Shown here piece by piece: positions 1 through 8,667 of a stretch of DNA of 64,000 bases. The position numbers and the translations under genes were made by a program. Origin of the DNA: an uncultured Lachnospiraceae bacterium (GTDB lineage: Bacteria > Bacillota > Clostridia > Lachnospirales > Lachnospiraceae); contig CAJUHP010000011.1 of assembly GCA_910586125.1 (NCBI GenBank), forward strand, positions 27,826 through 91,825, in the 5' to 3' direction. The notes below the pieces were generated by a model. It saw only the letters and a list, made by a program, of their open reading frames with translations. It was not told the DNA's origin and did no database searches. Position 1 is the stretch's first letter. Each line of letters starts with the position of its first letter.

Positions 1-3000
1 GGGAAAGAAGTGTGGACGACTGCTCGGTTTACTTCGGATGCCGGTCAGGCGGGAACGGCCAGACTGATGTCCAATCAAACAAACGGTACGGCGTCCGTTG
101 CTTCGGACGGCGCCATTATCGTTGATCTTAAAGGTAAAGTGGCGGTAAAGCGGGTTATCATTACCATCACAAAGACGACAAGCGGCGGCAGTCTGGCGGA
201 TATCTCCAAGGTGGAGTTTTTAAATAACTTGGAGAGCCGGATTCCGGAGCCTTCCGCGGATATTCCGGCCGGGCTTGCCGCAGAACCTGGAAATAAGAGA
301 ATTTCTTTGACCTGGCAAAAAGCCAGAAACGTGACGGCATATGAGGTCAGTATCACGTGCGGGGAAAAGACGGAAACGCGCCGGACTACGGATACTTCCT
401 TGCAGGTGATGCAGTTTGATAATGATGAACTGAAGAACAACGAAAAGTATGAGATCCGTGTTCGTTCGCTCAATGGAGAGTGGAAGAGTGCTTACAGCGG
501 GGCGGTGACAGCCATTCCCAAGGCGGACCGCGTACCGCAGGCGCCGCAGAACGTGCAGGCCGAGGGCGGTTTCCGCTGTGTGAATGTCAGATGGAACGCG
601 CCGGAAGACGGCGATACCTGCAACGTGTATTATAAGAAGGATGGCGAGGAATCGTTCCAGAAGATAACAGGCATTGAGGGAACTGCATATCGGATTGACG
701 GTTTGGAGGACAATACAAAATATTTGGTGTATGTGACCGGCGTCAACGAGGTCGGAGAAGGACCGGCTTCCGAGATGGCAGGGGCTACGACGCTGATCCT
801 GTCGCCCGTAGAGTTTCCGCAGTATCGGATTATTACGGCGCAGACCGAACCCGGACAGCTTCTGGAGCATGTGAAAACAGCGACCAGAACGCGCGGCGTT
901 ATGAACGACAGCCCGTTGGACGGGGAGGACACGAAGACGGCTCTGGGTGTGGTGGACGGCAATTTTGCCTCGTACTGCTTCATAGAAGACTGGGATGAGG
1001 GTGTCGAGTATCACGATAACTATGGTATAACCGTGGAATTGGATCAGGAATATACCATGGATCGCTTCACGTTTGCCGCGCCGGATAACGGCTGCCGCTA
1101 TTCCCGGACAGCGGTACACTACTGGGATGCGGCTCAGGGCAAGGAAGTAAAAGTTCCGTCCAATGAGATTCGCCTGTCTGAGAAGAAGGATGCCAACGGC
1201 CGGGTTTACTATGTGATTAAGCTGGCAGAGCCGGTGACGACTTCCCGCGTCCGGCTTGGTTTTTCGAGATATGCCAGAGGTATTTCTGTGGCAGAGATTC
1301 GTTTCTATGAATACGATTCTCTGGAAGCCGATATTCTGGCGCTGTATGAGGACGATTTGCATCTGGTTCTGCGGTCTGACGTAACCGAGAGCGATCTGGA
1401 CGAATTGGAAGCTCGTCTGGATATAAAGCAGAACGGAGAGTATCATCCGGACAGAACGCTTCTGCAGAGAGAGCTGGAGGAAGCCCGTCTGCTGCTTGGC
1501 AACGGTACAATCAGCGATGTGGTAGAGATTCACACCCAAATCAACAGCGCGTCCGACAGCAAGATTGCTCTGGGCGGTTTAAATACCTGGCAGCCTTTGG
1601 GAATCAGCGCGTCGGCCGGCGACGAAGTCGTGATCTATGTCGGTCATCCGACCAAGAAGACCGGCGAGAACAGTGATCTGTACCTGATTGCCACGCAGTA
1701 TCACACGCCGGCGAATGATCTCTCACAGCAGGTGGCGCGTCTGACCGTGGGCCGGAACGTAGTGACGATCCCGCAGATTACCACGGCAGAGAGAGAGAAG
1801 GGTGGTTCCCTCTACATCAGTTATGGAGGGAGCAATGCTTCCGAGGTGTATGCGGTCCGAGCCGACGGAGGTGTAAAAATACCGGTGCTCGATCTGTACC
1901 GCGTCAGCGACGAAGCGGAGAGAACAAAGCGGATTCAAGCCTACACGGCGGCTTTGGAACAGTATGTAAACGGTTTGGAGGCTCTGCACGCGGAGCGGGG
2001 ACATGAGTATCAGTACGAGATGCGGTGGTGTACGGCGAATTCCACGGAAATCATGTTGGATTACATGCTTCTGTCTCTGCCTGCCACCCAGATCTGCAGC
2101 GCTCTGAAAGTTGGCAGCGGCGATATGGCAGCCAATATGGCGGCGGGCGCGAAAGCCATGGATGAGATGCTGACTTTATTCTATCAGCATAAAGGATTGG
2201 CGCCTCAGTTTGCAGAAGGCACGCCCGCGGATGTGATCGAGAAAAACCATCTGCCGAACTGCCATCTGAATATCCGCTATATGCAGATGGCGGGTTCCGT
2301 ATTTATGTATGCGGCAGGCAACCATGTGGGCGTGCAGTGGAATGAAACACGAAATATGGTTTCCGGGCGTACGCCTCAGATCGACGAAAACGGGAAGCTG
2401 ATCAGCGGAACGTATCTGGGCTGGGGAACCGCGCATGAGATTGGCCATCAGATCAATCAGGGCGCGTATGCGCATGCGGAAGTGACAAATAACTACTTTG
2501 CCATGCTGGCAAAATCGGATGATACCAATAAGACCTTCCGCACGGGCAGCTACAAGCCTGTCTATGAAAAAGTGACATCCGGAAGTATCGGCCATGCCTC
2601 CAATGTGGCGGTTCAGTTGGCCATGTACTGGCAACTGCATCTGGCCTATGACAGCGGATATAACTTTAAGCGGTATGACAATTATCAAGAGATTTTTGAT
2701 AACCTCTTCTTCGCGCGCGTGGACAGCTATGTCAGGGATCCGGAGAAGGCGCCCAGCCCGGGGGGAGTGAAACTGACACTGGATGGGAATGCAGACCAGA
2801 ATCTGATGCGCCTGTCCAGTGCGGCGGCAAAGAAAGACCTGACGGAGTTCTTTATCCGCTGGGGTATGGTGATCGACGACAAGACAGCGGCGTACATGGG
2901 ACAGTTTGATCCGGAGGAGCGCGCCATTTACTATGTCTGTGAGGACGCGCGGGCATACAAGCTCACGCACAGCGACATGAGCGGAAGCGTGAAGGACAAA

Positions 3001-4266
3001 GATGTGGTGACGCAGGCAAATGTACAGCCAGGCGACGGCGAGATCACGCTTACCATGAACCCTCTTACCGAAGCGGTCCTGGGATATGAGATCGTCCGCA
3101 TAACGATTGTTCAGGGGAAGGAACAGAAGGAGGTGGTCGGCTTTGCGACTGAGAACACCTTTATCGATTCTGTGGGACACTTGGGGAACCGGGCTGTCTG
3201 CTATGAAGTGACGGCAATCGATCAGTACCTGAACCGTTCTAACATATTTAGGACAGAATCTGTCAAGACCGAGGGCGACGGCGTTCTGAGCAAAACAGGA
3301 TGGACGATCGAGAGCAATATGGTTTCTGCGCAGGATCAGAAAGAAGAAGCAGGCGAAGACAGCTCTTGTGAAGATACGATGAAACCGGGCGTTGCCATGC
3401 TGATAGACGGAAGCCGGACGGAGGTATATACCGGTGCGGCAGAGGAGGACCCTTACATTCTGCTGTCTATGAATCCTTCTTTGGATAAGCTTGTTTCCTT
3501 CTGCGGCGTGCGTCTGGCAAAGAGTGCGGGAATCAGCGGCTACAAGATTGAGATCAGCACGGATGGAGAGAACTTTAAGACAGTCAAAGAGGGCAGCCTG
3601 GACGCGGCGGGAACATTCCTGGAGGAAGGAGACGCCATACGGCTCTACTTTACCGCAGAGGATGCCGGCGAGACCGATGGAGGAGACCGGATCGCTTCGT
3701 ACGACGCTGCATTTGTGAAATTCACGGCGGTCGGGAAGGCCGGGCAGGAGATATCTCTGAGTGAACTGGATCTGGTAACGCTGGCCAGCGACAATGTGGA
3801 ATTCTTTGAGGCTGGGGATGCGGTTCCGGCGATCGGGCTGCTGGAAGAAGATTATATCTATCAGAAAGCCGAGGGCGGACTGGAAGAGAAAAAGATTCCT
3901 GCGGGGTCTCTGGTATTTACCGGAACCTATATGGGACATCCGGCGTTCAATGTAGTGATTCTTTACGATGAGAAGGGAAATATAGTAGGCGGAACCAATT
4001 CGGAAGCGCTGGTAGCCGAACAGATCATTCTGGCAGACGATCCCGGCAATGCGATGCTGGGCGAGGTTTCCGACGGCATATGGATCTACTGGATTGCACC
4101 GGACGATCTGGGGGAGGGATTTGAAGCAAAACTTCCCAGCAAGGTGCGTGCGGAGCTGTACCGGGTCGACGACGCTTTGACCAATGAAGGCGCGCGCCAG
4201 GTCAGCGATACGCTTTTGTATTCGATGCCGTCTCAATTGCCGCCGGTTATCCTGCAATATAAATAG
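1..4266 (+). CDS. M60-like (gluzincin) surface metallopeptidase, 5' truncated
   Basis: Partial gene: the frame is open to the first base of the window, so the real start and any signal peptide lie upstream; the visible part is about 1420 residues. Numbering from the first GTG (position 10), residues 80-265 look like two fibronectin type III domains, 270-430 like a discoidin (F5/8 type C) carbohydrate-binding domain, and the catalytic region follows with HEIGH at 809-813 and a Glu at 824, the HExxH...E zinc signature of M60/enhancin-like peptidases. A further FN3-like domain (about 985-1075) and a second discoidin-like domain (about 1090-1240) follow. M60 enzymes with glycan-binding modules cleave mucins and other glycoproteins, so an extracellular glycoprotease is the likely role. 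The next gene, 21 bases on, encodes a membrane-anchored surface protein and may be co-transcribed. Confidence 0.85.
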   Translation, partial: GKEVWTTARFTSDAGQAGTARLMSNQTNGTASVASDGAIIVDLKGKVAVKRVIITITKTTSGGSLADISKVEFLNNLESRIPEPSADIPAGLAAEPGNKRISLTWQKARNVTAYEVSITCGEKTETRRTTDTSLQVMQFDNDELKNNEKYEIRVRSLNGEWKSAYSGAVTAIPKADRVPQAPQNVQAEGGFRCVNVRWNAPEDGDTCNVYYKKDGEESFQKITGIEGTAYRIDGLEDNTKYLVYVTGVNEVGEGPASEMAGATTLILSPVEFPQYRIITAQTEPGQLLEHVKTATRTRGVMNDSPLDGEDTKTALGVVDGNFASYCFIEDWDEGVEYHDNYGITVELDQEYTMDRFTFAAPDNGCRYSRTAVHYWDAAQGKEVKVPSNEIRLSEKKDANGRVYYVIKLAEPVTTSRVRLGFSRYARGISVAEIRFYEYDSLEADILALYEDDLHLVLRSDVTESDLDELEARLDIKQNGEYHPDRTLLQRELEEARLLLGNGTISDVVEIHTQINSASDSKIALGGLNTWQPLGISASAGDEVVIYVGHPTKKTGENSDLYLIATQYHTPANDLSQQVARLTVGRNVVTIPQITTAEREKGGSLYISYGGSNASEVYAVRADGGVKIPVLDLYRVSDEAERTKRIQAYTAALEQYVNGLEALHAERGHEYQYEMRWCTANSTEIMLDYMLLSLPATQICSALKVGSGDMAANMAAGAKAMDEMLTLFYQHKGLAPQFAEGTPADVIEKNHLPNCHLNIRYMQMAGSVFMYAAGNHVGVQWNETRNMVSGRTPQIDENGKLISGTYLGWGTAHEIGHQINQGAYAHAEVTNNYFAMLAKSDDTNKTFRTGSYKPVYEKVTSGSIGHASNVAVQLAMYWQLHLAYDSGYNFKRYDNYQEIFDNLFFARVDSYVRDPEKAPSPGGVKLTLDGNADQNLMRLSSAAAKKDLTEFFIRWGMVIDDKTAAYMGQFDPEERAIYYVCEDARAYKLTHSDMSGSVKDKDVVTQANVQPGDGEITLTMNPLTEAVLGYEIVRITIVQGKEQKEVVGFATENTFIDSVGHLGNRAVCYEVTAIDQYLNRSNIFRTESVKTEGDGVLSKTGWTIESNMVSAQDQKEEAGEDSSCEDTMKPGVAMLIDGSRTEVYTGAAEEDPYILLSMNPSLDKLVSFCGVRLAKSAGISGYKIEISTDGENFKTVKEGSLDAAGTFLEEGDAIRLYFTAEDAGETDGGDRIASYDAAFVKFTAVGKAGQEISLSELDLVTLASDNVEFFEAGDAVPAIGLLEEDYIYQKAEGGLEEKKIPAGSLVFTGTYMGHPAFNVVILYDEKGNIVGGTNSEALVAEQIILADDPGNAMLGEVSDGIWIYWIAPDDLGEGFEAKLPSKVRAELYRVDDALTNEGARQVSDTLLYSMPSQLPPVILQYK

Positions 4267-4287
4267 GCATAAGGGAGCAAAATCTAT

Positions 4288-5493
4288 ATGAAAAAGAGAC
4301 TGATGCGGGGCTTGGCCCTGACGCTCATCTGTCTTCTTGCCATGACAGCGCCGTCGGAGGCGGCGCTGTCAGATACGATCTTGCTGAACGAGACAGACGA
4401 CGGCGTGGAAGTATCGGTGAAGCTGGCGGAGACGACAGAGGATAAGATTTTCTCACTGTCTATTAGCTTTCAGATCGACTACACGGAAGGGGACGGAAAA
4501 GGGAATGCGGCGGACTTTGTCTTTGACGAAGCGCTTCCCAGTGTTGTGCAGGAATACCGATACAATCCCGACGATGGTATCCTGACGCTGTATATCTCCG
4601 GCAGGAGAAATCTGTTTGACGAAGGGGAGCTTTCCCTGGGTACATTAGAGATTGCAGAGCCGGAAACAGGAACTTTGACCGCGCAGATTGGCGTGGCCGA
4701 AAACCGTATGGAGATGGTCAACGCCGCTCATGATGCGATCTCAGGAGCGGTGAGTGTTGCGGGTTCAAATGTCATCTCCCTGGGGACGCCTCCTCATGAG
4801 CAGGAAACACCTCCGCAGGAATCCGAAGTACCTCCGCAGGAATCCGAAACACCCCCGCAGGAATCCGAAACGCTTCCGCAGGAACCGGAAAGGCCGCCTG
4901 CCACGGAGGGGGAAGGAAACGAGACGCAGCCCCCGCAGGGCGGCAGCTCTGACGGAAATGGCGGTTCCGGCGGCGGAGATACGAACGAGGGAGGCGGCAG
5001 ACCTTCTCCGGGAAGACCAGTGACCAGTGTAAAACTGCCGCAGACCAACACGACAGTCAGACCCAGGCCGAGCGAAAGCGCCGGGGAGAGCTTGGGCGCT
5101 GAGACGACGACAGCCGCGGAGACAGAGGAAACCACCGTGACCAAAGAAAGCGATGAAGAAACCGTTTCAAAGGAAGAAACGTCCGCAAAAGACGAAGATG
5201 GCTTTACTGCCGTGGACGGGGAGATTTCGGCGCAGAGCGGTACGAATTTCCTGCTTTTTGCGGGGATTGTACTGGCGGTTCTTCTCGCGGCAGTGGGAGG
5301 CTGCGTCGTGCTTGACCGCAGAAAGCGGGCAGCCAGACACAGAAACCGTCAGGCCAGACATCGCGTTCAGACAGGAAACCGAAGCGGCGGGGAAGCGGCG
5401 CAGGGCCGCAGAAAAGCTCCGGGAGGGGCGGATCAAAACACAGCGGCGGGCAGCCGTGGACACAGCAGCGGGAAGCCGCATAAAAAAGAATAA
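4288..5493 (+). CDS. Membrane-anchored surface protein with cohesin-like N-terminal domain
   Basis: A 401-residue exported protein. A basic, hydrophobic signal peptide ends near Ala25. Residues 26-155 form a beta-rich domain whose pattern resembles cohesin folds (a resemblance only). A low-complexity linker follows, with five copies of a seven-residue PPQESET-type repeat and then a Gly/Ser/Pro-rich part. Near residues 320-345 is one hydrophobic segment followed by Arg/Lys-rich residues, which would leave a short basic tail in the cytoplasm. There is no LPxTG motif. It probably displays the N-terminal domain on the cell surface. It follows the M60 peptidase with a 21-base gap, so the two may form an operon; if the domain is a true cohesin it could tether dockerin-bearing enzymes, but no dockerin is visible here. 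Confidence 0.7.
   Translation: MKKRLMRGLALTLICLLAMTAPSEAALSDTILLNETDDGVEVSVKLAETTEDKIFSLSISFQIDYTEGDGKGNAADFVFDEALPSVVQEYRYNPDDGILTLYISGRRNLFDEGELSLGTLEIAEPETGTLTAQIGVAENRMEMVNAAHDAISGAVSVAGSNVISLGTPPHEQETPPQESEVPPQESETPPQESETLPQEPERPPATEGEGNETQPPQGGSSDGNGGSGGGDTNEGGGRPSPGRPVTSVKLPQTNTTVRPRPSESAGESLGAETTTAAETEETTVTKESDEETVSKEETSAKDEDGFTAVDGEISAQSGTNFLLFAGIVLAVLLAAVGGCVVLDRRKRAARHRNRQARHRVQTGNRSGGEAAQGRRKAPGGADQNTAAGSRGHSSGKPHKKE
4789..4893 (+). repeat. Five tandem 21-bp coding repeats
   Basis: Five consecutive 21-bp units encode a seven-residue motif of the form PPQESET, with variants PPHEQET, PPQESEV and LPQEPER. The middle three units are nearly identical in DNA and the outer two are diverged. 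Such units extend a stalk between a surface domain and a membrane anchor and can change copy number by slippage. Confidence 0.85.
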
Positions 5494-5510
5494 AAATCAA
5501 AACAAAAATG

Positions 5511-5560
5511 CAGGGAAACGCAAAAAAACTCTTGACGTTTCCCTGTTCCTGTGTTACCCT
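5511..5560 (+). promoter_or_regulatory. rpmG-secE-nusG promoter overlapped by a perfect inverted repeat
   Basis: A -35 box TTGACG (5532-5537) and a -10 box TACCCT (5555-5560) are 17 bases apart upstream of rpmG. A perfect 10-bp inverted repeat, CAGGGAAACG at 5511-5520 and its complement at 5536-5545, covers the -35 box. The repeat could be the terminator of the upstream gene, which lacks a clear U-run, or an operator. Confidence 0.5.
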
Positions 5561-5640
5561 TAAAGGGCGGTAAAAAGGGCTCAGGTTCTTTTTTTTGTGC
5601 CTTAAAAATAGAGAAAACCAAGGTTTAGGAGGTGTACACG

Positions 5641-5790
5641 ATGCGTGTGAAAATTACCCTGGCATGTACCGAATGCAAGCAGCGCAACTACAATCTGACA
5701 AAGGAGAAAAAGCTTCATCCGGAGAGAATGGAGACAAAGAAATACTGTCCCTTCTGCAAGAAGCATACCATGCACAAAGAAACCAAATAA
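5641..5790 (+). CDS. rpmG: 50S ribosomal protein L33 (bL33)
   Basis: A 49-residue basic protein reading MRVKITLACTEC at its start. It has two CxxC pairs (CTEC near residues 9-12 and CPFC near 36-39), the zinc-ribbon form of L33. AGGAGGTG at 5627-5634 fixes the start. It opens the rpmG-secE-nusG cluster, the usual clostridial order; the tRNA-Trp gene that often lies between rpmG and secE is absent from the 30-base gap. Confidence 0.95.
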   Translation: MRVKITLACTECKQRNYNLTKEKKLHPERMETKKYCPFCKKHTMHKETK

Positions 5791-5820
5791 CCGGCCTGAT
5801 CAGAAGAGAGAGAGATTCTT

Positions 5821-6009
5821 ATGGAAGAAGCAAAGAAAAAGAGCAGCGTCGTAAAGGCGCTGAGAGCCGAATTCAAAAAGATCATCTGGCCGGATAAGAA
5901 AACAGTGGGGAAGCAGACGGTAGCTGTGATTTCCGTTTCTGTCTGCCTGGGCCTGATCATCGGCGTACTGGATATGCTTATCAAGTATCTGATCAGTTTC
6001 ATCGTTTAA
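5821..6009 (+). CDS. secE: Preprotein translocase subunit SecE
   Basis: A 62-residue protein of the short Gram-positive form. A Lys-rich cytoplasmic helix carries the family motif EFKKIIWPDKK (residues 17-27), followed by one transmembrane segment (about 34-60). It is the small essential clamp subunit of the SecYEG export channel; secY lies near 47 kb in this window. It sits between rpmG and nusG. Confidence 0.95.
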   Translation: MEEAKKKSSVVKALRAEFKKIIWPDKKTVGKQTVAVISVSVCLGLIIGVLDMLIKYLISFIV

Positions 6010-6027
6010 TCAGAGTGAGGAGACTGT

Positions 6028-6543
6028 ATGGCAGAGGCAAGCTGGTATGTGGTGCATACCTACTCAGGTTACGAGAATAAAGTAAAGATGGACATTGAAA
6101 AGACCATCGAGAACCGCAGGCTGCACGACGAGATACTGGAAGTATCCGTTCCCATGCAGGACGTGGTGGAACTGAAGAACGGCGTCCGCAAGACAGTGGC
6201 GAAGAAGATGTTCCCCGGCTATGTTCTGATTAATATGGTGATGAACGACGAGACCTGGTATGTGGTCCGCAACACCCGCGGCGTGACCGGCTTTGTAGGC
6301 CCCGGCTCCAAACCGGTACCCCTAAGCCCGGACGAGATCGCGGCTCTGGCCGCTCCGGAAGGACCGGTGCTGGTAGATTTCGAGGCGGGCGATACGGTGA
6401 TGGTGATCGCAGGCGTATGGGAAGGAACCGTGGGCGTGATTGCTTCCATCAATGAGGGAAAACAGAGCGTTATCATCCATGTCGATATGTTCGGCCGGGA
6501 GACCCCGGTGGAACTTGGCTTCGATGAAGTCCGCAAAATGTAA
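6028..6543 (+). CDS. nusG: Transcription termination/antitermination factor NusG
   Basis: A 171-residue protein, normal length. The N-terminal NGN domain begins ASWYVVHTYSGYE, contains MFPGYVLI near residue 60 and NTRGVTGFVG near 90; the C-terminal KOW domain (about 115-170) contains the GDTVMV and FGRETPVEL strands. NusG binds RNA polymerase, modulates pausing and couples transcription to translation. It starts 18 bases after secE. Confidence 0.97.
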   Translation: MAEASWYVVHTYSGYENKVKMDIEKTIENRRLHDEILEVSVPMQDVVELKNGVRKTVAKKMFPGYVLINMVMNDETWYVVRNTRGVTGFVGPGSKPVPLSPDEIAALAAPEGPVLVDFEAGDTVMVIAGVWEGTVGVIASINEGKQSVIIHVDMFGRETPVELGFDEVRKM

Positions 6544-6553
6544 AGCAGCGCAA

Positions 6554-6674
6554 ATAACCGGCGGGCCGGACAGGCTTTTCGGTTATCATAAACGTGGGAG
6601 GGATTATCCCGCAGGTACCACAACACCTTCGTGTTGTGTCTGGACAGGGTCCGGTACAAAAAAATTAGGAGGTG
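6554..6674 (+). promoter_or_regulatory. Structured rplK leader, candidate L1 autoregulatory site
   Basis: The gap between nusG and rplK holds three hairpins: ATAACCG (6554-6560) with CGGTTAT (6580-6586); a GTGGGAGGG (6594-6602) region closed by CCAC (6618-6621); and CACAACAC (6619-6626) with GTGTTGTG (6631-6638), the last two being alternatives because they share bases. The GTGGGAG motif resembles the rRNA site of protein L1, which represses the rplK-rplA message in many bacteria. Assignment to L1 is inference. Confidence 0.55.
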
Positions 6675-6680
6675 CCTAAC

Positions 6681-7106
6681 ATGGCAAAGAAAGTAACAGG
6701 TTACATCAAATTACAGATTCCTGCCGGCAAAGCGACCCCGGCTCCGCCGGTTGGTCCCGCACTGGGCCAGCATGGTGTGAACATTGTACAGTTCACAAAG
6801 GAGTTCAACGCGAGAACGGCCGATCAGGGCGATCTGATCATCCCCGTGGTTATCACCGTCTATGCCGACAGAACATTCAGCTTCATTACCAAGACCCCCC
6901 CGGCTGCCGTGCTGTTAAAGAAAGCCTGCAAGCTGAAATCTGCATCCGGACAGCCCAATAAGAATAAAGTAGCTAAGATTTCCCGTGCGGAAGTGCGCAA
7001 GATTGCCGAGCTGAAGATGCCCGACCTCAATGCGGCCAGCGTCGATGCGGCAGCCAGCATGATTGAAGGTACGGCCAAGAGCATGGGCATCGTGGTAGAG
7101 GACTAA
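6681..7106 (+). CDS. rplK: 50S ribosomal protein L11
   Basis: A 141-residue protein matching L11 along its length: MAKKVTGYIKLQIPAGKA, then the proline-rich PAPPVGPALGQHGVNI loop, and the C-terminal RNA-binding domain. A GTG nine bases upstream is in frame, but AGGAGGTG at 6667-6674 is correctly spaced for the ATG. L11 forms the GTPase-associated centre of the 50S subunit. It is co-directional with rplA, 13 bases on. Confidence 0.97.
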   Translation: MAKKVTGYIKLQIPAGKATPAPPVGPALGQHGVNIVQFTKEFNARTADQGDLIIPVVITVYADRTFSFITKTPPAAVLLKKACKLKSASGQPNKNKVAKISRAEVRKIAELKMPDLNAASVDAAASMIEGTAKSMGIVVED

Positions 7107-7119
7107 GGGAGGGTAAGCA

Positions 7120-7815
7120 ATGAAAAGAGGAAAGAAATATATCGAGAATGCCAAGCTGGTCGACCGCATGCAGCAGTATGAAGTGGAAGACGCAGTGGCT
7201 CTGGTAAAGAAGACGGCGTCCGCCAAGTTTGATGAGACCGTTGAAATTCATATTCGCACCGGCTGCGACGGCCGTCATGCCGATCAGCAGATCCGCGGCG
7301 CTGTCGTGCTGCCTCACGGAACCGGCAAGAAGGTCCGCGTTCTGGTGTTTGCAAAGGGCGTTAAGGCCGACGAGGCGCAGGCCGCCGGAGCTGACTATGT
7401 GGGCGGCGAGGAGCTGATTCCCCGGATTCAGAAGGAAGGCTGGCTGGAGTTTGACGTGGTTGTTGCCACCCCGGATATGATGGGCGTGGTGGGCCGTCTG
7501 GGCCGCGTATTGGGTCCCAAGGGCCTGATGCCCAACCCGAAGGCCGGCACTGTCACCATGGATGTGACCAAGGCCATCTCCGATATCAAAGCTGGTAAGA
7601 TCGAATACCGTCTGGACAAGACCAACATCGTTCACTGCCCGATCGGTAAGGTTTCCTTCACCGAAGAGCAGTTGTGCGAGAACCTGAAAGCGCTGACCGA
7701 TGCGATCATGAAGGCCAGACCCTCGGCAGTGAAGGGACAGTTTCTGAGAAGCGTGACACTGACCTCCACCATGGGTCCCGGCGTCCGGATCAATCCGATC
7801 CGCCTGCAAGGTTAA
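7120..7815 (+). CDS. rplA: 50S ribosomal protein L1
   Basis: A 231-residue protein of standard length. It has the conserved VEIHIRTGCD strand near residue 40 and the signature GPKGLMPNPKAGTVT near residues 130-145. L1 builds the mobile L1 stalk and in many bacteria represses its own message by binding the leader before rplK. It starts 13 bases after rplK with GGGAGGG upstream. Confidence 0.97.
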   Translation: MKRGKKYIENAKLVDRMQQYEVEDAVALVKKTASAKFDETVEIHIRTGCDGRHADQQIRGAVVLPHGTGKKVRVLVFAKGVKADEAQAAGADYVGGEELIPRIQKEGWLEFDVVVATPDMMGVVGRLGRVLGPKGLMPNPKAGTVTMDVTKAISDIKAGKIEYRLDKTNIVHCPIGKVSFTEEQLCENLKALTDAIMKARPSAVKGQFLRSVTLTSTMGPGVRINPIRLQG

Positions 7816-7886
7816 GCGCACAGCGCCGGAACCGTATCAAGATACGGGAATCCCGGATTTGATGCGTTTTATATGTAGAAATCTAC

Positions 7887-7915
7887 TTGACAGCCCTGGC
7901 GTTTTATGCTATGGT
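7887..7915 (+). promoter_or_regulatory. Promoter of the rplJ-rplL operon
   Basis: TTGACA (7887-7892), a 17-base spacer and TATGGT (7910-7915), with a TGC extended -10 element directly before it (7907-7909). It lies just before the L10 leader. Confidence 0.75.
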
Positions 7916-7920
7916 TTGAA

Positions 7921-8045
7921 AAGTAAACTGCCAAAGACAGCAGGTATCCATTAGGATGTAAGCACAGCGCCTGCCGAGGGAGATAAGAAGTTCCACAGGA
8001 ATCCTTATGCCCTCCCTGTCTGTTTGGCAGGGAGGGCTTTTTGCC
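7921..8045 (+). promoter_or_regulatory. L10 ribosomal leader with attenuator terminator
   Basis: The 120-base leader before rplJ has the features of the Firmicute L10 leader, where the L10-L12 complex binds its own mRNA. It ends in an intrinsic terminator: GCCCTCCCTG (8009-8018) pairs perfectly with CAGGGAGGGC (8028-8037), followed by TTTTT. Terminator formation would reduce rplJ-rplL transcription when L10 is in excess. Confidence 0.85.
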
Positions 8046-8081
8046 TGACTGGCAGTGAAAAATAATATAAGGAGGAGAAAC

Positions 8082-8570
8082 ATGGCAAAGGTAGAGTTAA
8101 AACAGCCCGTTGTGGCTGAGATTGCCGGATTGATCGGTGAAGCGAAAGCCGCCGTGCTGGTTGACTACCGCGGACTGACCGTTGAGCAGGATACAGAGCT
8201 TCGCAAGCAGCTCAGAGAAGCCGGCGTCACCTATAAGGTATGCAAGAACACCATGCTGAAGCTGGCCTTTGAAGGCACGGATTATGCGGCGATGGACGGA
8301 AAGCTGGAAGGCCCTACGGCGTTAGCCGTATCGGACACCGACGCTTCGGCTCCGGCCCGTGTTCTGTATGAGTTTGCGAAGAAGGCTCCGGCTCTGGAGC
8401 TGAAGTGCGGCGTGGTAGAGGGAGCCTACTATGATGAGAAGGGCATCCAGGTAATCGCCACGATTCCCAGCAGAGAAGTCCTTCTGGGCAAGCTGCTGGG
8501 CAGCATCCAGTCCCCGATCACCAATCTGGCGCGGGTTCTGAATCAGATTGCAGAATCCAAGGAAGGCTGA
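8082..8570 (+). CDS. rplJ: 50S ribosomal protein L10
   Basis: A 162-residue protein of normal length beginning MAKVELKQPVVAEI, with the VDYRGLTVEQDTELRKQLR region near residue 30 and a C-terminal helix that binds L7/L12 dimers. A GTG at 8055 is in frame, but it lies before the GGAGGAG site (8071-8077), so the ATG at 8082 is the start. L10 anchors the L7/L12 stalk and is the expected effector of the leader upstream. Confidence 0.96.
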   Translation: MAKVELKQPVVAEIAGLIGEAKAAVLVDYRGLTVEQDTELRKQLREAGVTYKVCKNTMLKLAFEGTDYAAMDGKLEGPTALAVSDTDASAPARVLYEFAKKAPALELKCGVVEGAYYDEKGIQVIATIPSREVLLGKLLGSIQSPITNLARVLNQIAESKEG

Positions 8571-8667
8571 GACCGGCCTGCCGGATTTACAGGCAATCGT
8601 TTTGTTTCAAATTAAAAATGCGCAAAAGGCGCAATACCAATGTATGAAAGAATGGAGGAAATAAAAA

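Noticed and set aside
2176..4257. Long antisense open frame (693 residues) opposite the M60 gene
   Set aside because: It mirrors the codon pattern of the real gene, has no ribosome site and resembles no family; similar antisense frames (for example 220-1539, 11194-12195, 16697-17860, 18724-19944 and 23074-24219) were dropped for the same reason.
5790..5821. tRNA-Trp gene expected between rpmG and secE
   Set aside because: Only 30 bases separate the genes and no tRNA cloverleaf is present. No tRNA was recognised elsewhere in the window.
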